Shown: positions 1-7,092 of the stretch, piece after piece
How positions within the stretch are numbered: the stretch's first letter is position 1
Layout: each line of letters opens with the position of its first letter
Source: CAYUAI01 sp964442745
GTDB taxonomy: Bacteria > Pseudomonadota > Gammaproteobacteria > S012-40
DNA: 9,616 nucleotides
Direction of reading: 5' to 3'
Assembly: GCA_964442745.1 (NCBI GenBank)
Contig: CAYUAI010000124.1
Location: 1 to 9,616, forward strand
The notes under the pieces: generated by a model
What the model saw: only the letters and a program-made list of their open reading frames with translations
The model's database searches: none
Told to the model about the DNA's origin: nothing
Position numbers and translations under genes: made by a program

Positions 1-52
1 CGCAACCGCTGACGAGCATGAGAACAGCAATGTAAGCTAAAGTTCGTCGCAT
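1..52 (-). CDS. N-terminus of a lipoprotein, cut by the window edge
   Basis: Reading leftwards from an ATG at 52-50, the visible residues are MRRTLAYIAVLMLVSGC, and the frame is open to the window edge. This is a textbook type II signal peptide: two arginines, a hydrophobic stretch of about ten residues and the lipobox L-V-S-G-C, whose cysteine would be lipidated after cleavage. The product should therefore be an envelope lipoprotein. Nothing of the mature protein is visible, so no function can be given. No good Shine-Dalgarno sequence precedes the ATG. The gene is colinear with the broken DUF5329 gene and starts 167 bp after its stop. The call rests only on the signal peptide. Confidence 0.6.
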   Translation of the reverse strand, partial: MRRTLAYIAVLMLVSGC

Positions 53-219
53 AGTCGAGTGAATTATCAAAAAATAGTTACCTCTAGATCGCACTTAAGT
101 TTGGTGATACTAAAATTGCCGATTTTGACGCTTGGCGCGATATGCCTCTCACGTATTCATTGGCCGAGTGATGACTTTAGCTTGCGCAAAGATGCTTAGT
201 ATACCCCAGTATATCAAGT
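53..219. other. Intergenic gap with no gene seen
   Basis: These 167 bases separate the DUF5329 stop from the edge lipoprotein start. No frame on either strand gives a recognisable protein. A short direct repeat AGTATA-CCCC-AGTATA occurs at 198-213. There is an AT-rich GATAAT on the minus strand about 10-15 bases before the lipoprotein start, but no matching -35 box at normal spacing, so a promoter here is unproven. No hairpin followed by a T run was seen. Confidence 0.4.
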
Positions 220-566
220 TCACTGATGATTTCGGTAAGTGGCTAGTTCATCAAGTAACCATTGTGAGCTGGTCTGTTCTTTACCATTGCAACGTGCCCG
301 GTAAAATTTACCTGACATACTGCTTTTAGTCGCTGCATATTTTATGAAATCTTCTGCCGATGAAATTCTGGATTTTGTGTAATTGTATTTTTTCTCTATG
401 TGAGATTTAGCTTTTATAGCAGGATGTTCATCATTATTTCGAATGAATATACAGTTTGAATCCTCAACAAATTCTGAATTTCACCTTCTGTGTCCGCTGA
501 GCTAGACAGGCTGATGCTGGATAATATAATGAAAACAATCAAGGTGTAGGTGTAAAACCGAGTCAT
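220..566 (-). pseudogene. DUF5329 family secreted protein, frameshifted
   Basis: An ATG at 566-564 overlaps the stop of the upstream EEP gene as ATGA, with GGGAG six bases before it. The first frame encodes a Sec-type signal peptide (MTRFYTYTLIVFIILSS, then a serine-rich stretch ending S-S-S-A before D-T-E-G-E) followed by E-I-Q-N-L, and then stops at 414. The other minus frame takes over at about 463-476 and runs to TGA at 222-220. That frame carries the hallmarks of DUF5329 as I recall the family: F-V-E-D-S-N-C-I-F-I-R-N, K-K-Y, S-A-E-D-F-I, the S-S-M-S-G segment, a second cysteine and a W-L-L-D-E-L-A-T-Y-R end. Joined, they make about 115-118 residues, close to the usual family length. The lesion is a net loss of one base modulo three; judged against the family pattern it may be a deletion of about ten bases. 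The family's function is unknown, and the protein would be periplasmic. The gene is probably dead unless the lesion is a sequencing error. Confidence 0.8.
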
Positions 567-1451
567 TCCTCGCTCCCGGCCAGTGCATTATTATCAACAG
601 CTTTGAATGTCACCTTGATTGGGTTATGGTCAGATGATGATACTCCGATAGTCTCCTGTGCTATTATTTCGAGTTGACGATAAAAAACATGGTCAACTTC
701 ATAGTCAAATATTTTTATTTTATTGTGGTTTTTATATGATATTGCATTCAAGCCCAATGTTTTCACCATATTATTCACAATTTCGGCTCTTTTACTACTC
801 CAGTTATTAAAATCGCCGGCAACAATAATTGGGCCAGTGTGTTTTGATAAGGCATTTGTCATTGCTTGGATTTGTTGCGTATAAACTTTGGTACCTAGGG
901 TGAAATTTATTCCATGAATATTCGCGACTAATAAATGTTCTGTTGAGTCAGATAACTGAAAACGACTGATCAATATTGTTTTTGGCACCCGTATCAGGGG
1001 CTCAGTCGTCCGCAGTCCGCATTCGTAAGTTGCTTTGATTTCCGAAGCGGTCATGACACCAGCTTTGATATCATTAAGAGAAAATGCGACATTAAGATTC
1101 CAGTAGAGTTTTTTTCTCTTATCTGCGGATTGAGCAATGCTTCCTGTAACACGATATTATATCCTGGTCAGTCGTGTGCTTTAGAAAATCAGTTGACCAG
1201 TTTTCATTCTTTTCTTTATGAATATTCCAGTTAAGTAGGGAAATATTTTTGGCATCTAAAATCTGCCAAGATGATACCGGACCGATATCGGATTGGTAAA
1301 ATTTATCAGGTACACATTCACCTAATGTGATAGAAGTCGTCAGTTCGGGGTCTCTATTTACCAGGGTTACTTGTTGTGGTATAGATGCACATCCGGTGAC
1401 GGACAGTACGATAATTAAAATAATTAGTTTGCTACAGGATATTTTTTTCAT
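563..1451 (-). pseudogene. EEP family (endonuclease/exonuclease/phosphatase) lipoprotein, two frameshifts
   Basis: The gene opens with a lipoprotein signal peptide (MKKISCSKLIILIIVLSVTG, then C). I chose the ATG at 1451-1449 over the GTG at 1457 because GGA lies eight bases before the ATG and too close to the GTG. Family motifs of the metal-dependent EEP fold appear in order but in three frames. L-N-W-N-I-H is in frame one. V-L-Q-E-A, with the metal-binding Glu, is in frame two. G-V-M-T-A-S, A-G-D-F-N, Y-E-V-D-H-V-F and S-S-D-H-N-P are in frame three (about 1115 to 563). The first break is an apparent AT duplication at 1153-1163: without it the text reads D-I-I-V-L-Q-E-A. The second is a run of seven A (1109-1115), where eight would restore E-K-K-L-Y-W. 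Repaired, the span is exactly 296 codons including the stop. All catalytic motifs survive, so the decay is recent or the breaks are consensus errors. The overlap with DUF5329 suggests one transcript. Confidence 0.85.
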
Positions 1452-1542
1452 AATCACAATCCGACAATATGGTTTCTTCCATGTCCAATAACGACCCTAT
1501 TTAAATCGATTTCAAGCTCAAGCTTTATTCGGCGAGCTAGGC
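1452..1542. other. Gap between AsmA-like gene and EEP gene
   Basis: These 91 bases hold the EEP leader. Small inverted repeats are present (GAGC-TAG-GCTC and AAGCT-CA-AGCTT), but neither is followed by a T run on the minus strand, so a terminator for the AsmA-like gene is not supported. TTGAAA occurs on the minus strand, but no good -10 box sits at 16-18 bases. Read-through from the AsmA-like gene is possible. Confidence 0.35.
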
Positions 1543-4500
1543 TCATTCTTTCTGGCCAGAAGGTAATGTGACACTCAGGCAAGGGCGCTCTTGCTGCTCA
1601 CTGTTGTCATTTACTGTCAGAGCCTTCGTATATTCAAATATTCGCAGCGGTACATAGAAATAAGGTATCAGAACATAGCCGGCCGATTCTATTGCAACAG
1701 ATGCATAAGGCGAGCTCGAAATGGCGGGATTGAGAATAGGACCGCGAATCATTATGGGTGTGGTTTTTGACCAGAGTTTTTGTTTGTTTTCAGGCAGTAA
1801 TGTCATATCTATCGTTTCCAGGCCCAAATCCAGGGTTGCTTCACCCTTCAAGCTGAGGGAAGGACCCGTTGCAAACAAGGTTTCACTTTGTATTTTTCCA
1901 TTTTCGATATTAAAATGAACAATGGTACAGTCTATCTTTGTACGATCATTGGATTTTATAGTACTCGTTAATGCCCAGCCAATTAGATCTACAACCAATA
2001 AGTCCAGATGTCTTTGTAATATTTCGGCATTCTCAATAATTAAACTTGTTTCACCATTCAAATTTTTGGCTAACTCGTGATATGAAATACCGTGGCTGTC
2101 AAAATCAATGTGAAAATTTGCTGTTCCTTCAAAAGGTATTTTTTCCGTGATTTCTTTTACGATTGAGGAAAAGTCCATGTTAGCTACCACAATTTTTGCT
2201 GATATTGTTGGCTCATTGTGAGTTGTTATTTCTGTTTCAAATGTAAGTGAACCTTTTTCGAATTTTATTGAGGCCGGACCAATTATTAAATGGCCGTTGT
2301 TTAAAGCCCCCTTGATTATTACATCGTCAATAGAGAATTGAGTGCCCTTTATTTTATCGATATCAAGTTCAATTGCCAGGTCGATATTTTTCATTTTCTC
2401 TAGATTAAAAGGGTCGCGACTAAACAAGGGGCTTTTGGGTTTTTCAGTCTTTTTTTCTTTTGTTAATTTCTTCTCTGCTTCAATGTTATTGTTGTTTTCT
2501 TTTATCGTTTTTAAGCCAAGATCTGCCAGATGAATGACAGGACTAGAAATAGTCCCTTTTATACTGGGTCGTTCTCCAGTGTTGGAAAAAGTTAGATCAC
2601 TGTGAATTTTTGTATTAGCGAGTTTAGCGATTCCAGTAAATGTACCTGATTTTTTATTACCACTTAGTTTACCTTTGGCAGCCAATGGGCCTACATCCGG
2701 TAATTCTTGTCCTAATTTTTCTCCCAATACTGATAATTTTGGGATAGATAATTTCGTATTTAACTCAAACGAGGTGTTCAGATTCAGTTCTTTTATTTCT
2801 CCAGTCGCTTGATATGAGAGAACTTCATCAGAGCCCAGCTCAAGTTTAATATCGGTAAGGTCCAGTTTGTTACTGCTGCCTTGTAATAAGATACTTAAGT
2901 CAAATTGTCCCAGGTCCGGTAGCGGATTGCCAATGACGGGTTCCAACATTTTGATTGAATGGGTTTTAGCCGTTAATAATATATCAATATCCTGAGCCGA
3001 CGTTAACGGAGTGAATAAGATAGTTCGAATATCACCGGTTGCTGATATGAGTAGCTTGTCATTTTGACCGACCGTCACGTCTATATTTTTGAGCGAAAAT
3101 TTGTTACCACTACCGAATAGTTGTGCGGTACCGTTAACAGGCCCTAATTCAGGTAAGCTGGTTTTTAACAGGGAGCCAATGACAGCGGTGCCAGGGGAAG
3201 AGGCTGCCAGTTGTATTGTCGTAGATTTGATGGGCGAGGCCTTTGACAAATCACCGAACCTTAGTTTGCCTTTTGCGTTAAGAAAAATACCCTCCTTCGT
3301 TTTTAAATCAAGATCGTGCAATTTAAAGGTCGAATCTAATATCGATCCTTTAAATTGACCTTTCATCTCGATAGCTCTAACTTCGGGTAAAGGATAGTCC
3401 AGAATAGATGCAAGGGGAGTCGTTGTTTGTGATTGCAGCTCAATTTCAAGGTTTATGCCGCTAATAGGCATGTCAGCGCCCAGCGGCATATCTTCGATTT
3501 TACCTTTAATACCCAGACTGAGTTTTGGACTGTCAATCTGGATCGTTAACTCATCAATACCTGGATTTTTTTTCGGGAGTGACAACAAATGGATCTTGCC
3601 TTTTACGGTCCCTAATTCCGGTACATCATTAAAAACAAAATATTTCAATTCTCTAGTGGTTTTTGATTCGAAATCGACTGTTAAGTTTAACTGGGGAAAG
3701 GGGTGTTGAAGCTTATTAAAATGAAGCCCGGTGCTCCCCTGTACATCAAAATCAAAACCCTGATTGTTTGATCCCTGTAATGAAAGCTTATCAACATAAT
3801 AAATGTCGTCGGTACTGGATATTTTTGCCGAGGTTTTTAACCGGCTAATGCGTGGAATACCTTCGGGCAGGTATTTAGTTAATAATTTCTCGTCATTAAT
3901 AAAACCGGAAAAATCAATATTCAGATTTTGTTGATTTAATATATCAGTCACCAAACCCGTTGCCTGTAATGAAATGGTATCCTTATAAGATGCCCTGACA
4001 TCAATATTGTTGACACTAAGCGTTGGGAAATCACCCTCTAGCAGTGTATGTGCCTCCAATTGTCCTTGCAACTGCGGGAGTAAAGCCCAGTATTTCGAAA
4101 GTATACTTGTATCAGGTGATACTACATCTATCTGAATTTTTACCCCCTGTCCATTCAAGATGTTGTTAATCTTGCCGTTGATGGACACAGTATCTCGACC
4201 ATGGGCAATCTTTAATGATAATGGATAAGCTTGTCCAGCCAAAACAGTATTCTGTATCGCGCCAAATTCACCCGATATCTCAATCTGATTATTTTCGATT
4301 AGCGCTTTTCCTTCGATGCGTATCGGCATATCGACAGCAGGAGCTTTGACGGTAATGATTTTCAAAAATGCATTTATTTCATCAGTCGTGCCGGGGTTCC
4401 GGTATTGTATTTTAATATTTTTCAATTCAGATTTTTTTAAAATCGGGTAGAAATATGAAGTTGATTCAGTCGGAGGTGTATTGCCAGATGTAGCGGTATT

Positions 4501-4848
4501 GCTGATAATTATTGTGGCATCTTCAATTACCAGATTTTCGACGATGAATGATTTAGATAATAATGCTTTAAGATCGATCTGTAACTTAAGCGTTTGTACA
4601 TTGAAAAAAAATCGATCCGTATTATCTTTTAATTTAAATTGAGAAATAGTCAGGGTCGGCGATGACGAAATATCAATGTCGACCAGACCATTTATAGTGA
4701 GCGTGGTATCGGTAAATTTGCTTACATTTTGGATAATGAGTCGTTTGTAGTCATTTTGATCCAGAATGAGAATGTAGCCGACAATCGCTATAACAGCAAG
4801 CAAAAATATGCCTGTAATTGATATCAGACTGATTTTTAGCCAGTGCAT
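1543..4848 (-). CDS. AsmA family envelope protein, 1101 residues
   Basis: A single N-terminal membrane anchor (about residues 5-30) precedes an otherwise periplasmic chain. The N-terminal part resembles AsmA proteins: the anchor followed by D-Q-N-D-Y-K, then a run of short amphipathic beta-strands. Residues 257-715 are six tandem modules, with a partial seventh from 716. A Lys/Glu/Asn-rich linker (about 780-815) leads to the AsmA C-terminal domain (about 816-1040), which has the F-N-I-E-N-G, L-F-A-T-G, L-S-L-K-G-E-A and M-T-L-L-P-E segments. AsmA-clan proteins (AsmA, TamB, YhdP) form grooved beta structures implicated in moving phospholipids between the inner and outer membranes; that role is inferred here. 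Only a weak GGAA-like site precedes the ATG, so translation may depend on the small frame ending 13 bases upstream. The gene is AT-rich (16 of 60 bases G+C at 2701-2760). There is no enzyme motif. Assignment to the AsmA clan is firm, to a subfamily is not. Confidence 0.88.
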   Translation of the reverse strand: MHWLKISLISITGIFLLAVIAIVGYILILDQNDYKRLIIQNVSKFTDTTLTINGLVDIDISSSPTLTISQFKLKDNTDRFFFNVQTLKLQIDLKALLSKSFIVENLVIEDATIIISNTATSGNTPPTESTSYFYPILKKSELKNIKIQYRNPGTTDEINAFLKIITVKAPAVDMPIRIEGKALIENNQIEISGEFGAIQNTVLAGQAYPLSLKIAHGRDTVSINGKINNILNGQGVKIQIDVVSPDTSILSKYWALLPQLQGQLEAHTLLEGDFPTLSVNNIDVRASYKDTISLQATGLVTDILNQQNLNIDFSGFINDEKLLTKYLPEGIPRISRLKTSAKISSTDDIYYVDKLSLQGSNNQGFDFDVQGSTGLHFNKLQHPFPQLNLTVDFESKTTRELKYFVFNDVPELGTVKGKIHLLSLPKKNPGIDELTIQIDSPKLSLGIKGKIEDMPLGADMPISGINLEIELQSQTTTPLASILDYPLPEVRAIEMKGQFKGSILDSTFKLHDLDLKTKEGIFLNAKGKLRFGDLSKASPIKSTTIQLAASSPGTAVIGSLLKTSLPELGPVNGTAQLFGSGNKFSLKNIDVTVGQNDKLLISATGDIRTILFTPLTSAQDIDILLTAKTHSIKMLEPVIGNPLPDLGQFDLSILLQGSSNKLDLTDIKLELGSDEVLSYQATGEIKELNLNTSFELNTKLSIPKLSVLGEKLGQELPDVGPLAAKGKLSGNKKSGTFTGIAKLANTKIHSDLTFSNTGERPSIKGTISSPVIHLADLGLKTIKENNNNIEAEKKLTKEKKTEKPKSPLFSRDPFNLEKMKNIDLAIELDIDKIKGTQFSIDDVIIKGALNNGHLIIGPASIKFEKGSLTFETEITTHNEPTISAKIVVANMDFSSIVKEITEKIPFEGTANFHIDFDSHGISYHELAKNLNGETSLIIENAEILQRHLDLLVVDLIGWALTSTIKSNDRTKIDCTIVHFNIENGKIQSETLFATGPSLSLKGEATLDLGLETIDMTLLPENKQKLWSKTTPIMIRGPILNPAISSSPYASVAIESAGYVLIPYFYVPLRIFEYTKALTVNDNSEQQERPCLSVTLPSGQKE
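2704..4080 (-). repeat. Six tandem 73-78 residue protein repeats inside the AsmA-like gene
   Basis: Module starts, each marked by [LIV]-P-x-[LIV], fall at residues 257, 331, 409, 487, 565 and 643, with a further LPDVG at 716. The intervals are 74, 78, 78, 78, 78 and 73 residues. Each unit has the same order: LPELGP-like opening, a strand with Gly-x-Leu, a strand of the form L-x-L-x-D-I-D-L, a strand ending A-x-G-x-I, a strand of the form I-D-L-x-L, then a short helix running into the next opening. The repetition is at protein level; the DNA copies have diverged and show no obvious identity. Such modules fit the repeating beta-groove architecture known for this clan. Confidence 0.8.
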
Positions 4849-4861
4849 TATATTCCGGACT

Positions 4862-4954
4862 CTACAATTTTATAACAGTGTAAGCAATCGCTGAATGTGC
4901 GCTTAATAGAAGACACCCGGTAATCGCTATTGTTAGTTTGTATTTGAATTTCAT
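4862..4954 (-). CDS. 30-residue signal-peptide-like small protein or leader peptide
   Basis: An ATG at 4954-4952 is preceded by AAGGAG with seven bases of spacing, the best ribosome binding site in the AT-rich half of the window. The frame encodes MKFKYKLTIAITGCLLLSAH followed by S-A-I-A-Y-T-V-I-K-L and TAG. It has a basic start, a hydrophobic core and an A-I-A sequence that could be a signal peptidase I site, leaving only six mature residues. It could equally be a single-pass membrane microprotein. It ends 13 bases before the AsmA-like start, so it may couple translation into that gene, which has a poor site of its own. Its core loosely resembles the AsmA anchor (I-T-G, two residues, L-L, then Y), so it may be the stub of a truncated paralogue. 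I do not recognise it as a named family. Confidence 0.5.
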   Translation of the reverse strand: MKFKYKLTIAITGCLLLSAHSAIAYTVIKL

Positions 4955-4961
4955 CTTTATT

Positions 4962-4967
4962 CTCCTT
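4962..4967 (-). promoter_or_regulatory. Strong Shine-Dalgarno site of the 30-codon frame
   Basis: On the minus strand AAGGAG is followed by seven bases and then ATG. The match to the 16S rRNA tail is complete and the spacing ideal. This is the main evidence that the short frame is translated. The AsmA-like gene behind it has only a weak GGAA-type site. Confidence 0.6.
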
Positions 4968-4989
4968 TTATCAATCGTAACTTTTATAG

Positions 4990-5022
4990 GGCTAAGGAAT
5001 CAGTTGACTGATTTTATTAGCC
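4990..5022 (-). other. Interrupted inverted repeat (hairpin) between K+ channel gene and small frame
   Basis: GGCTAA (4990-4995) pairs with TTAGCC (5017-5022), and AATCAG (4998-5003) pairs with CTGATT (5008-5013). They are separated by a 2/3-base internal bulge and capped by a four-base loop. Read on the minus strand, the stem is followed by CTATAAAAG and not a T run, so it is not a canonical intrinsic terminator. It could be an mRNA processing or stabilising stem, a weak terminator, or a protein-binding site. It starts five bases after the K+ channel stop. Confidence 0.4.
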
Positions 5023-5027
5023 GTTAT

Positions 5028-5381
5028 TTATTTAAATTCTTCCTTCATCCTCTCCAGAACGCTTTCGTCAATATGCTTTTCAAAAGCAATGGAGGCGGTA
5101 TTAAGTGTCACGGCTACAATGATTCCGGTGAACATCAATCCAACCAGTGCAATGAGCACAGAGAGGATTTTTGAGGTTTTTTTTAAAGGACGAATGTCTC
5201 CATAACCGACGGTCGTTGCGGTGATGAATGACCAATAGAGTGCATCAAATTTGTTCCATTTTTCAACATAACAAACGATTTGCCCCAATAAAGTAATAAC
5301 AAAGCTTAAAAAAATTAATAGGGGTGAAACTAAAAAAATGAACCAACCAAACAGTCGGATAAAGTAGAAGGTAAATTCCAT
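5028..5381 (-). CDS. Minimal two-helix potassium channel
   Basis: The 117-residue protein has a hydrophobic N-terminal segment (TM1 about 12-37), a pore helix F-D-A-L-Y-W-S-F-I-T-A-T, the selectivity filter T-V-G-Y-G-D at 57-62, a second membrane helix (about 71-95) and a short charged tail. This is the Ion_trans_2 pore of tetrameric K+ channels. No RCK or cyclic-nucleotide domain is attached, so gating must come from the short tail, a partner protein or the membrane state. A GAGAGGGA site about eight bases before the ATG overlaps the stop of the exchanger gene 14 bases upstream, pointing to co-transcription. Composition is AT-rich (19 of 60 G+C at 5221-5280), unlike the exchanger just before it. 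The K+-channel call is firm; the physiological role is not known. Confidence 0.9.
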   Translation of the reverse strand: MEFTFYFIRLFGWFIFLVSPLLIFLSFVITLLGQIVCYVEKWNKFDALYWSFITATTVGYGDIRPLKKTSKILSVLIALVGLMFTGIIVAVTLNTASIAFEKHIDESVLERMKEEFK

Positions 5382-5395
5382 TTTTCATTCCCTCT

Positions 5396-7087
5396 CTACA
5401 GAAGCAAGATAAGGCTGCCTGCGATCGTCAACAGGATATTGGCAAATGCGTAAGCACCGGCATAACCCAGTGCGGGAGCCTGACTTTGAGCGGCCTTTGT
5501 GGCAATGCTGAGCGAGGCGCCACTGGTCATTGACCCGGTAATACCGCCGAGAAGCAGTACCGGGTTTAGCTTTAGAATGCGTGATCCAAACAGATAACCC
5601 ACTACGACAGGGATGAGTGTCACCAGCGCCCCCGCCAGTACAAGCTCTGGCCCTGTTGCCATAAATGTTTCGACGATATCTCCCCCTGCTCGTAATCCGA
5701 CTCCGGCCATAAAGAGGAGCAGACCAAATTCCATAAGCAGCCAGAGGGCGGGTTCTGGCAAGCGGCCAAAGGTGGGGCTGACACTTCTCATATAGCCGAC
5801 CGCAATACCGGCCGCAACCATACCGCCTGCCGAGCCAAGCCCAATAGACATGCCAAACAGGTTGATCGATAACATGCCAACCGCAATACCCACCGCGATG
5901 CCAAGTGAGAAGGTGACAAGATCTGTTTCGACCATATCACGCTCAATCTCCCCAACCTGTACCCCAAAGGCATCAATTCCTTCAGCGGGGCCGGTGACAG
6001 AGAGAATATCGTTGCGATGCAGCACATGCCCTCTGGTTCGTGGCAGCTCAACCCCGGAGCGATGAATATGCAAGAGCAATAACTTGTGGCGTCCAGCAAT
6101 TTCAAATTCTCCCAACTCACGCCCGATGACGGTGGATTTATTTACCACCACACGGGCGCTTTCGATGTGCATCAGATCACTGGTAGTGGGTATCTCTTCA
6201 CCGAGCTGCTGCACACCCTGCTGAGTAAAAAACTCTGCCGGCCCCACCAGCACCAGTTCATCGTTAAGTGCGAGGGTGATACTCCAGTCATCAACCACTG
6301 GAGGAAGCTGTTTGCCATCACGCCAGATTTCCCCCATTGTGACACCATCCCAGAGCTTGCCGAGGACCTCGGCAACCGGTGCCCAGGTCGCTGCCTCACT
6401 GGTAATGCGATAGGTGCGTGTGCAGATGTGGCTGGTGACGGGCAGTGTTAAATCATCAGTGGTTTTATCGGACGAAGTCCCTTGCGTATCAATTTCATGA
6501 GCCATCTTCACCAGATCGAGTTTGAGCAGTGCGGGCGCGATTTTAATCATGGCGATCAACCCGGCTAAACCAAAGATGTAGGTAATCGCATAACCGGTTG
6601 AGATGTTGCTGATCACCTGGTCGGCCGTCCACCCCTCAGGAGGGAGAATCTGACCGGTGCGAATCGCCTCTTGCGCGGCTGCCAATGTGGGTGAGCTGGT
6701 AAGACCTCCGGCGAGTAACCCCGCCGCAGTACCGGGTTCAAACTCAAGAAGATAGGTTGCCAGGCTGGCAACGGTAAAACCGCATACGGCAATGACCAAT
6801 GCCAGCAGGAAATACTTGAGGCCATCTGCTCTCAATACATCAAAGAAACGGGGTCCGGCCTGATAGCCCACTGCAAAGATAAAGAGTGCAAATCCCAGTG
6901 CCTGAGTGTCTGCCGACAGGCGAAAGCCAAAGTGTCCAAATACCAATCCGGCAAACAGCACGCCTGCTATAGGACCAAAAGAGAAACCCAATATTTTGGG
7001 TTTACCAATCAGGTATCCCAGTGCAATCAGAATAAAAAGCAACAGCACCGGCTGATTGTTGAGGGCGTTGGAGATGATATCTGTCAT
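5396..7087 (-). CDS. AspT/YidE-type aspartate:alanine exchanger family transporter
   Basis: The 563-residue membrane protein has the duplicated plan of the AAE transporter family (YidE/YbjL duplication). Half one (about residues 1-195) carries F-A-L-F-I-F-A-V-G-Y-Q-A-G near 66-78 and G-G-L-T-S-S-P-T-L at 127-135. Half two (about 390-563) carries F-G-L-L-L-F-M-A-G-V-G-L near 454-465 and G-G-I-T-G-S-M-T-S-G at 514-523. Between them lie two cytoplasmic RCK_C (TrkA_C)-like domains (about 205-295 and 305-375), which in relatives bind small regulators. Length is normal for the family. The founding AspT exchanges aspartate for alanine; the substrate here cannot be read from sequence and other carboxylates are possible. 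Its ATG lies five bases after the efflux lipoprotein stop and has only a weak GGTAG site, so coupled translation is likely. Confidence 0.9.
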   Translation of the reverse strand: MTDIISNALNNQPVLLLFILIALGYLIGKPKILGFSFGPIAGVLFAGLVFGHFGFRLSADTQALGFALFIFAVGYQAGPRFFDVLRADGLKYFLLALVIAVCGFTVASLATYLLEFEPGTAAGLLAGGLTSSPTLAAAQEAIRTGQILPPEGWTADQVISNISTGYAITYIFGLAGLIAMIKIAPALLKLDLVKMAHEIDTQGTSSDKTTDDLTLPVTSHICTRTYRITSEAATWAPVAEVLGKLWDGVTMGEIWRDGKQLPPVVDDWSITLALNDELVLVGPAEFFTQQGVQQLGEEIPTTSDLMHIESARVVVNKSTVIGRELGEFEIAGRHKLLLLHIHRSGVELPRTRGHVLHRNDILSVTGPAEGIDAFGVQVGEIERDMVETDLVTFSLGIAVGIAVGMLSINLFGMSIGLGSAGGMVAAGIAVGYMRSVSPTFGRLPEPALWLLMEFGLLLFMAGVGLRAGGDIVETFMATGPELVLAGALVTLIPVVVGYLFGSRILKLNPVLLLGGITGSMTSGASLSIATKAAQSQAPALGYAGAYAFANILLTIAGSLILLL

Positions 7088-7092
7088 AACGT

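Noticed and set aside
88..171. Short plus-strand open stretch (IALKFGDTKIADFD and on)
   Set aside because: It has no start codon and only 27 codons between stops. It looked protein-like, but nothing supports it.
198..213. AGTATA direct repeat and weak TATAC/GTATA stem after the DUF5329 stop
   Set aside because: It is a five-base AT-rich stem without a T tract, likely chance.
132..329. Plus-strand 65-codon frame starting at TTG
   Set aside because: It runs antisense over the end of the DUF5329 gene, has no ribosome binding site and resembles no protein.
1550..1561. Perfect palindrome TTCTGGCCAGAA at the end of the AsmA-like gene
   Set aside because: It lies in coding sequence, has no loop and no T run after it, and is too short to call a terminator or operator.
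4938..5174. Plus-strand 78-codon frame with a hydrophobic start
   Set aside because: It is antisense to the K+ channel and the 30-codon frame, and its hydrophobicity reflects the AT-rich complement.
5788..6120. 110-codon minus-strand frame inside the exchanger gene
   Set aside because: It is a shifted frame within a clear AspT-type gene, with no independent features.
6086..6451. 121-codon plus-strand frame
   Set aside because: It is antisense to the RCK_C-like region of the exchanger gene and has no domain or export signal.
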